DNA of 24,278 bases, from assembly GCA_035449045.1 (NCBI GenBank), contig DAOTKC010000023.1, positions 1 to 24,278 on the forward strand. The letters are read 5' to 3'. This document shows, in pieces, positions 15,934 through 22,275 of the stretch. The position numbers and the translations under genes were made by a program. This DNA comes from DAOTKC01 sp035449045. GTDB lineage: Bacteria; Bacillota; Clostridia; Christensenellales; CAG-917. Within the stretch, counting starts at the first letter, position 1, and each line of letters starts with the position of its first letter. The notes under the pieces were generated by a model, which had not been told where the DNA came from, did not search any database, and saw only the letters and a list, made by a program, of their open reading frames with translations.

Positions 15934-17430
15934 ATGCATTTTTCCCAAAAGAATAACGAAACGATAAAACTGGCGGAAGAGAAGCTTGCCGCGCGCTTTA
16001 AAGAGATTGAAGAAACCGCCTATAAAAACCAGCTCAAGGTAATTCGCGCGTTCCAAAAGAACGGTGTGCAGTCGCGCCATTTTTCGGGCTCGACGGGCTA
16101 CGGCTACGGCGACGACGGCCGAGATAAGCTAAACGCCGTTTATGCCGACGCCTTCGACGCCGACAGCGCCATCGCATCCCCGCTTATCGCGAGCGGCACG
16201 CATGCGCTAACGCTGATGCTGTTCGGCATACTTCGGCCTGGCGACACCCTCCTTTCGATAACGGGTGAGCCCTACGACACGCTGACACCGTTGATAAGCG
16301 GCGAAAAATTAGGAAGCTTAAAGGATTTCGACATTAAATTTGAATGCGTGCCGCTTTTAAACGACGAACTTGATACCGAGGCGATAACGCGCTTTTTGAC
16401 GTTGAGGCCGGTTAAAGCGGTCTTTATTCAGCGCTCGCGCGGCTACAACTGGCGCCCGGCGCTTTCAATTGAAAAAATAAGCGCCATCATAAAAATAATA
16501 AAAACCGTGAGCCCCAAGACCATCATCGCCGTCGACAACTGCTACGGCGAGTTCGTCGAGGAGGTCGAGCCTACCGCAGTCGGAGCCGACATCATGGCGG
16601 GTTCGCTCATTAAAAACGCGGGCGGCGGTCTGGCGCCTACTGGCGGCTACGTCGCAGGCAAAAAACGGCTGGTTGAGCTCGTTTCCTACCGCCTTACCAC
16701 GCCAGCAATAGGATGTGAAATCGGAAGCTACGCGCCGGGGTATTTAGCTTTCTACCAAGGGCTGTTTTTGGCACCCGTGACGGTGGCGGCGGCGCTCAAG
16801 GGGAGCATGCTGTTCGGTCAACTTTTTTCCGATTTGGGCTATGATACGCTGCCGAAGGCGGGCGGGCGGTGCTATGATATCATCCGCTCCATCAAATTCA
16901 ACACCGAAGAAGAGCTGATTAGCTTCTGTCAAAAGATTCAAAAAGCCTCGCCTGTCGACAGCGCGGCCGTCCCCGAGCCGTGGCAAATGCCCGGCTATCA
17001 GAACCAGGTCATAATGGCGGCGGGAACCTTTATTCAGGGAGCATCCATCGAGCTTTCAGCCGATTCGCCCATCAAAGAGCCCTATATCGCTTATTTTCAG
17101 GGCGGTTTAACCTACGAGCACATAAAGATTGCGGCGCAATACGCACTCGAGGACTTAATCTGCGGCGACAAGACCAAGAGCGGGGAATCGCTCATTGAAA
17201 TGCTCAAGCTTATGCCTATTGCCGAAATCAGCCGAATTCTTCAGTCCGATGATGACGACATTTCGGAATGGGAATACATCAACGCTTACGACCAGCTTCT
17301 GTCCCACGCCGTGCGCGTCCGCTACAACATCACTAAAGCGGACGCCAACGAGCTGTATTTTCACTACCGCACCAACGGCAAAAGTGTGGAAGAAACAATC
17401 AAAATTCTGTTAGAGCAGGACGAAATATAG
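15934..17430 (+). CDS. YnbB / methionine gamma-lyase-family PLP enzyme with C-terminal extension
   Basis: This is a 498-residue PLP-dependent enzyme of the group annotated as methionine gamma-lyase or aluminium resistance protein (B. subtilis YnbB type). Residues 1-410 cover the family: HFSGSTGYGYGDDGRD near 49-64, SGTHAL at 87-92, GEPYDTL at 111-117, D201 in AVDNCYGEF, PLP lysine K227 in GSLIKNAGGG, and the EPYIAYFQGGLTYEHIK segment near 382-398. The true substrate of this family is not settled. Residues about 411-498 form a helical, acidic extension (with QSDDDDISEW) beyond the usual end of about 410-430 residues. In B. subtilis ynbB lies close to miaA too, with hfq and ynbA between; both are absent here. 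Codon use looks like its neighbours. Confidence 0.88.
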   Translation: MHFSQKNNETIKLAEEKLAARFKEIEETAYKNQLKVIRAFQKNGVQSRHFSGSTGYGYGDDGRDKLNAVYADAFDADSAIASPLIASGTHALTLMLFGILRPGDTLLSITGEPYDTLTPLISGEKLGSLKDFDIKFECVPLLNDELDTEAITRFLTLRPVKAVFIQRSRGYNWRPALSIEKISAIIKIIKTVSPKTIIAVDNCYGEFVEEVEPTAVGADIMAGSLIKNAGGGLAPTGGYVAGKKRLVELVSYRLTTPAIGCEIGSYAPGYLAFYQGLFLAPVTVAAALKGSMLFGQLFSDLGYDTLPKAGGRCYDIIRSIKFNTEEELISFCQKIQKASPVDSAAVPEPWQMPGYQNQVIMAAGTFIQGASIELSADSPIKEPYIAYFQGGLTYEHIKIAAQYALEDLICGDKTKSGESLIEMLKLMPIAEISRILQSDDDDISEWEYINAYDQLLSHAVRVRYNITKADANELYFHYRTNGKSVEETIKILLEQDEI

Positions 17431-17548
17431 CCGGATTCAAGCCGTTTTGATACTTTTCTATTGCTATAGGCTTATGAACAGAAAATTTTGCTTGATTATA
17501 TTTGTAAATTGGCGGAAAATATAACTAACTGAGATTTGGAGTTTAATT

Positions 17549-18190
17549 ATGCAAAAGCTGGTTGAGAAATTTAAATCGATGAGCAAAACCAAACGCGATA
17601 TCATCGTCTTAAGCGTTTTGGTCGCGCTCGTCGTGCTGTTTACCGCGCTCTTTATGTTCGCCGACTTCGGCAATCCAGGCGTCAAAAAATACGCCGAAAA
17701 GGGCTCTTTCGATACCCGATTTTATTATAACGCCGACGACGTCTACGAGACCTTGGACGGTATGGATCCATCCGTCGATATCCGCCACCATCTTATTTTC
17801 CACATTGTGGACTACGTCTATATGGTGGTTTACTTCCTGTTTTTCGTGGCGGCAGGCCTGTTTTTCGGAAAAGGGAAGTATCGCTTACTTTGCTATATCT
17901 TGCCCTCCGTTCTAGTCTTTTTTGATTTAATTGAAAACATATTTTTGGACGCAGTCATGATGATTTACGGCACAAGAGGAGAGAGGCTTGACATTCTCGC
18001 AAATATCGCGGGCGTCGCAACTTTATTGAAAACCGTCATGCTCGCCGTCAACGCCTTGTTCATCCTTCTTTTGGCCGCTCTCTATATCGCCGACAGCGTT
18101 AAAAAGGCCAAAACAGAAGCCGTAACCGAGCCCGACTTTAAAGTCAACGCCGAAGAAGCCGAAACCCCAAATATCACTCCCGAAGCTTAA
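17549..18190 (+). CDS. Uncharacterised four-helix membrane protein
   Basis: This is a 213-residue integral membrane protein that I do not recognise. It has a basic N-terminus, a first helix at about 18-38, a loop of about 45 residues likely outside (with HH at 80-81), helices at about 86-106, 111-140 and 148-182, and a hydrophilic, acidic C-terminal tail (EEAETP). Within the helical core, FDLIENIFLDAVM (about 125-137) carries acidic residues in a membrane segment, which is worth noting for a sensor or transporter. GGAG lies 7 nt upstream of the ATG, which supports the start. It stands alone between the YnbB-type gene and a GH26 lipoprotein, with its own terminator about 145 nt downstream. No function is proposed. 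Confidence 0.8.
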   Translation: MQKLVEKFKSMSKTKRDIIVLSVLVALVVLFTALFMFADFGNPGVKKYAEKGSFDTRFYYNADDVYETLDGMDPSVDIRHHLIFHIVDYVYMVVYFLFFVAAGLFFGKGKYRLLCYILPSVLVFFDLIENIFLDAVMMIYGTRGERLDILANIAGVATLLKTVMLAVNALFILLLAALYIADSVKKAKTEAVTEPDFKVNAEEAETPNITPEA

Positions 18191-18335
18191 ACCGCATAAA
18201 AAATACAACATTCACATATCGCAGTTTTATAAAGATAGCTACCGAATCCAAACAAGCCGCGAACACGAGATTAACTCAGTTTAGCTAAAAAATTTAGAAA
18301 AGTTGAATTATTTGGTTAATTTCAACTCATTTAAT

Positions 18336-18384
18336 AACCTTCCTTAATTTTGCGGTTCTATCTGCAAATTCAGGAAGGTTTTTT
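18336..18384 (+). terminator. Intrinsic terminator after the four-helix membrane protein gene
   Basis: A 9-bp perfect outer stem (AACCTTCCT 18336-18344 with AGGAAGGTT 18372-18380) encloses a second, slightly bulged stem (AATTTTGC/GCAAATT) and is followed by a run of T. A weaker 7-bp hairpin (18301-18307 with 18321-18327) precedes it. Confidence 0.8.
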
Positions 18385-18506
18385 ATTATAAAGCTCTCCT
18401 ATTTATTACTCGTATGTTTTGCCGTATTTAGCCGATAAACTGCTAAAATATAAAACACTTTTGCAACTATTACTCGCAGTTAATTTTTAAGGTTTCTTAA
18501 AATATC

Positions 18507-18535
18507 TTTAAAAAACCTCGGCGCCGTGCTATCAT
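18507..18535 (+). promoter_or_regulatory. Candidate promoter of the GH26 gene, suggests a leaderless mRNA
   Basis: TTTAAA (18507-18512), a 17-nt spacer and TATCAT (18530-18535) end 6 nt before the GTG start. No Shine-Dalgarno sequence is present. The geometry is the same as at the recombinase gene. Confidence 0.4.
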
Positions 18536-18541
18536 ATCTAT

Positions 18542-19993
18542 GTGCGGACGGTCGTTAAAATTTTAGCGGTTACGGTCATTCTTATTTTGTCCTGCTGCGC
18601 CAATTTCGGCACGGGCGGGCTTTCATATACCCCTTACAGCGCCGAATATACAATCGCGCCCTATCCTCTGTGCAATGAAAGCGCAAACGAGGAGACAAAG
18701 CGCCTTTTTGAATATCTTTTAAGTATTTACGGCAAAAAGACGCTCGCCGGCGCGACGATGGACGGCGACGAATTCGAAGCCTTCATGAACTATTGCAGGA
18801 CGGGCCGGCAGCCCGCCGTCCGCTGTTATGATTTCATCTTTACCGCAGGCGACCCCAACTTGGATTGGGTGACGAATTTTGCGGTGGATCAGGCAATAGA
18901 ATTCCATACTAAATCGGGCGGCATTGTCGAATTTTGCTGGCATTGGTTTGCGCCCGACAAAGAGGGCAGAAGAGAGTCCTTCTATGCCTATCATCCGCTG
19001 TGGCTCGAGGAAAAATGGACTAAAGGCACCAAGCTCACGCCGAAATCGGCGCTTGACCCCGACGGGCCGTATTACCGCTACATATTAAGAGATATCGACG
19101 CCGTGGCAAAGCAGATAAAGAGGTTGGAAGCGGCGGGCGTTCCCGTTCTGTTCCGGCCGCTTCACGAGGGCGGCAGGGGATTTTTGGGGCCGGTGTTTTG
19201 GTGGGGTAACGGCGGCGCCGCCGAATACCGCGAGCTCTGGCGGTTTCTTTACGATAAGCTCACTTATGAATATAACTGCACTAACATCATTTGGGTAAAT
19301 AACGGCGAAAGATGGGGATATTATCCCGGCGCCGACTACTGCGATATAATTTCATATGATTATTACGGCAAAGTAGGCCCTGAAGCGGGCTACGATTTCG
19401 GAAAGCTTGAATTTAGTAGAACGCTTAGACTTGCGGATAGCAAAAAAATGATTGCGCTCAGCGAAAACGACCGCATTCCAAATCCCAATTATATGTTCGA
19501 CGAAAAAACTTATTCGCCGTGGCTTTGGTTCGCCCCTTGGTATGGCGAATACGCTTATTACGAAACCTACAACTCCTACGCTCATCTGAACGAAGTCTAC
19601 AACAGTGACTACGTCATTACGCTCGACGAGCTTCCCAACTTTGACGGCTTCCAGCGCGACATCGGAACGGGGTATGAATACAACTTCAATAAGTGGGGGC
19701 TTACCGGCGAAATTCAAATATCGCTGGCGCAAATCTTAAAAATAGATGAAAATGACATAAAAAACAATGAAATTGACTGCAAAAACTATTATTTATACGT
19801 CTACGGCGATGCTGTGATAATCGACGAGGGTTACACCTATAAAAACCTCACAATCTGCTGTATGGAGAATACATCGCTAACAATAAACAACCTAAAAATA
19901 CAAAACAGCGGTCGCGAGCCCGCCATAAAAGCTATGGGAGCGCTCACCATAACCGAATTCGGCGACTGCAACTACACCCGCAACATGAATTAA
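18542..19993 (+). CDS. Secreted GH26-family glycoside hydrolase (mannanase-type) lipoprotein
   Basis: This is a 483-residue exported enzyme. The N-terminus has a hydrophobic signal (about 4-17) ending in a lipobox-like ILSC or LSCC, so C18 or C19 probably carries the lipid anchor. Residues about 48-370 match GH26, a retaining TIM-barrel family rich in beta-mannanases: the proton donor E209 is in LFRPLHEGG, aromatic GPVFWWGN follows, then NIIWVNN, and the nucleophile E308 is in ALSEND. Residues about 385-483 form a separate Asn/Ile-rich, probably beta-solenoid-like region (LTINNLKIQNSG, AIKAMGALTI) that stops abruptly and may be a shortened accessory domain. The start is GTG with no Shine-Dalgarno sequence. 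The substrate is inferred from the family only; xylanases and other specificities occur. Confidence 0.85.
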   Translation: MRTVVKILAVTVILILSCCANFGTGGLSYTPYSAEYTIAPYPLCNESANEETKRLFEYLLSIYGKKTLAGATMDGDEFEAFMNYCRTGRQPAVRCYDFIFTAGDPNLDWVTNFAVDQAIEFHTKSGGIVEFCWHWFAPDKEGRRESFYAYHPLWLEEKWTKGTKLTPKSALDPDGPYYRYILRDIDAVAKQIKRLEAAGVPVLFRPLHEGGRGFLGPVFWWGNGGAAEYRELWRFLYDKLTYEYNCTNIIWVNNGERWGYYPGADYCDIISYDYYGKVGPEAGYDFGKLEFSRTLRLADSKKMIALSENDRIPNPNYMFDEKTYSPWLWFAPWYGEYAYYETYNSYAHLNEVYNSDYVITLDELPNFDGFQRDIGTGYEYNFNKWGLTGEIQISLAQILKIDENDIKNNEIDCKNYYLYVYGDAVIIDEGYTYKNLTICCMENTSLTINNLKIQNSGREPAIKAMGALTITEFGDCNYTRNMN

Positions 19994-20531
19994 TCAGCGC
20001 AAATTAGCCCGAAACGCCTTTTTTTCATCCAAATTTGTTTTAGTCAGACAATCAAGTGTTTAAGCCGCTATTTCCTAATAAATTAACTTATTGAAATTCG
20101 AAGTTTCATCCGTATGCTGAGGATTTGTCTAGCAAGGATTAAGCCATTCTTAGCCTTAGCCTAGCCGTTTGATACCTCGTCGGTTTTAATAAATTGTGGT
20201 TTCTAACATTTGAGTGGTTAAGGGCGCAGAAAAAAGGTAGTATTATAAAATTCAACTTAAAATAAAAAAGTTTTTAATTGAAATGGCTGAATTAATTAAA
20301 TTAATGCCCAAGCGCCATATTACCTACAAAACCGCATTTATAAAAAATCAAACGGTTAAGCAGATTTAACCTCATTGATAACCTGTATCGCCGTAGACAA
20401 ATTTTATTCTTGACTAATTACGATTTAAGCTTAATTAAGCGCACAAGTAGTCATAATACCGGCTCCATTTTCTTGAGCAGTAATGAGAATTCCGTGAAGA
20501 GAGAGAAGCTTTAATCTTATTTTTCACTTAG

Positions 20532-20571
20532 CACATCTATTCGCAAAACACAAGTTTTGCGAATAGATGTG
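20532..20571. repeat. 18-bp perfect inverted repeat with a 4-nt loop
   Basis: The left arm 20532-20549 and right arm 20554-20571 pair without mismatch around an ACAA loop. Neither strand has a T tract right after it, so it is not a standard terminator. Ten bases of the arm (TCTATTCGCA) recur at 20737-20746. It could be a small RNA element, a processing site or the remnant of a mobile repeat. Confidence 0.8.
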
Positions 20572-20847
20572 GCATATTAATGTCGCAAAGCAGTAAAAAT
20601 GTGCCCATAAGCGCATTTTAGGTCGAATTTCATATCATTATTTCTTCAAAATTTGTGATGGAATCATTTAATAACTTTTTAAAAAATTTGATTACAGACT
20701 CGCCAAAGTTCTGTTAAAAATAAAGCCCAATATGTTTCTATTCGCATATAAACTATTTCAAATATTTATTGATAAAGCTTAGACTTGCCATAACTTCATC
20801 ATAGTAAATTAAATTCGTTCAGCGTGTTCAATAATATTGCGTATTTC

Positions 20848-20875
20848 AAAAAATAAACCGCTTATTTAGGCGGTT
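20848..20875 (-). terminator. Intrinsic terminator downstream of thiI
   Basis: On the minus strand a stem AACCGC/GCGGTT (20870-20875 with 20856-20861, loop 8 nt) is followed by TTATTTTTT. It lies about 155 nt past the thiI stop codon and is the first terminator-like structure met by that transcript. Confidence 0.65.
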
Positions 20876-21029
20876 ATGCATTTCGAGCTTTTTTACCGTT
20901 GCTTATATAGAACGGCGTAATTATCAAAGATGCTTTTCAATTTAATTAAGAAAAAGTTCATTTACCTAATATAATTTAGAATAACCTATTATTTACTCAA
21001 CAAATATAGTTAAGCTAAGTATTTCTAAA

Positions 21030-22196
21030 TTATTTGGCCTTTATATCGACTTCGTAAGTTTCGATGGAGGTTAATGCGGTGGAAATGAGGGATTCGGCGT
21101 CTAGGGCGCGTTCGGCGCGCTCAACGACTTCCAGCTTGGGCTTTATCGCGGGATTTTTGGGCAAAAATATGGTGCAGCAATCCTCATAAGGCAAAATGCT
21201 GGTTTCAAAAGTCCCGATTTTTTGGGCAATTTCTATAATGTCCGACTTGTCGAAGCCGATCAGCGGCCTAAGAACGGGTAAACTTGCGACGCTGTTGGTA
21301 GCATTAAGGCTTTGAAGCGTTTGACTTGCGACCTGACCCAAGCTTTCGCCGGTTACAATGGCGCCGCAACCGTTTTCTTTTGCTAAAATCCCCGAAATTT
21401 GCATCATGAAGCGCCTCATTATGGTTATCATGAGCTCGGCGGGACATTTTTTATGAATTTCAAGTTGAATTTCGGTAAAAGGAACTACAAAAACCTTGAT
21501 TTTGCCGCAGAATTTCGAGATAATGCGAGCCAAATCCAACACTTTTTCTTTGGCTTGCTCGCTGGTATACGGCGCGCTGTGAAAATGCACGGCAAAGAGC
21601 TTTAAACCGCGCTTCGCCATCATAAATCCCGCCACGGGGCTGTCAATTCCGCCCGAAAGCATTAAAATTCCGCTGCCCGAACAGCCGACGGGAAGCCCAC
21701 CCAGGCCTTTTACCACATCGGAATATAAAAAAGTCCGCCCGTTTTCCCTGATATCTATTGAAATTTCGGTTTCAAATCGATGCAAATCGACGCTGAGCGC
21801 GCTTTTGCTCTTCAAAATATAACCGCCGACCATGGAAGCAATTTCAACGGAGGTAAAACTCATTTTTTTGTCGGCACGGTTTACCGTAACTCTGAATTTT
21901 CCGCTGTCGGGGCTTAATAAAAGCGCGGTTTCTTTAATTGTTTCGACGTCGGTTTCAATTTCTACGGCTTTAGATAAGGAATATATGCCGAAAACGGTCA
22001 AGAGCCTGTCAAATATGGCGTTTTCGTCGGATGCAGCGTAGTTTTCGATTAAAACTCTGCCCTGCGCTTTAACTAAATAATAGTTAAGGCCAACGAGGGC
22101 TTCCTTAATATTTTTAATAAGCAGCGAAATAAAATAGTCGCGGTTGTTGCCTTTTAGGAATATTTCGCCGTATCGAACAATAATAATCTTCTTCAT
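21030..22196 (-). CDS. thiI: tRNA 4-thiouridine synthase ThiI
   Basis: This is a 388-residue ThiI. It adenylates uridine 8 of tRNA and inserts sulfur to form 4-thiouridine. The RYGEIFLKG start (8-16), a THUMP RNA-binding domain (about 60-165) and the PP-loop ATPase SGGIDS (181-186) are clear. HFHSAPYTSEQA, TGESLGQVASQTL and the late PYEDCCTIF segment (336-344) are also typical. There is no C-terminal rhodanese domain, as is usual in Firmicutes, where a dedicated NifS-type desulfurase supplies the sulfur; the desulfurase at 11830-12963 is a candidate partner. It lies 79 nt downstream of mutS on the same strand, with its own candidate promoter. The Shine-Dalgarno signal (GGTG) is weak. Confidence 0.95.
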   Translation of the reverse strand: MKKIIIVRYGEIFLKGNNRDYFISLLIKNIKEALVGLNYYLVKAQGRVLIENYAASDENAIFDRLLTVFGIYSLSKAVEIETDVETIKETALLLSPDSGKFRVTVNRADKKMSFTSVEIASMVGGYILKSKSALSVDLHRFETEISIDIRENGRTFLYSDVVKGLGGLPVGCSGSGILMLSGGIDSPVAGFMMAKRGLKLFAVHFHSAPYTSEQAKEKVLDLARIISKFCGKIKVFVVPFTEIQLEIHKKCPAELMITIMRRFMMQISGILAKENGCGAIVTGESLGQVASQTLQSLNATNSVASLPVLRPLIGFDKSDIIEIAQKIGTFETSILPYEDCCTIFLPKNPAIKPKLEVVERAERALDAESLISTALTSIETYEVDIKAK

Positions 22197-22241
22197 TTTT
22201 TCACACCAAGTGCATTAAATTAGCTTGATTTTTATAATAGT

Positions 22242-22270
22242 ATTATATAATTTCGGTTAATTTAAAGTAA
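22242..22270 (-). promoter_or_regulatory. Candidate promoter of thiI
   Basis: TTACTT (22265-22270), a 17-nt spacer and TATAAT (22242-22247) lie between mutS and thiI, about 45 nt before the thiI start. The surrounding AT richness lowers confidence. Confidence 0.45.
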
Positions 22271-22275
22271 TTTTT

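Larger units (their letters stand above)
19994..21029. other. AT-rich gene-free region between GH26 and thiI
   Basis: About 1 kb with no supportable reading frame on either strand and clearly more A+T than its surroundings. It holds an 18-bp perfect hairpin (20532-20571), a 12-bp palindrome GCTTAATTAAGC (20429-20440), a small GGTTAA/TTAACC hairpin near 20354-20372, and the thiI terminator at 20848-20875. No tRNA or known structural RNA was recognised. It separates two converging transcription units. Confidence 0.7.

Noticed and set aside
17432..17445. Second copy of the PadR operator half-site
   Set aside because: Only 8 bases (ATTCAAGC) match and there is no inverted partner.
19994..20030. 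Terminator directly after the GH26 gene
   Set aside because: A run of seven T is present at about 20018-20024, but the preceding stem is only 3 bp and not convincing.
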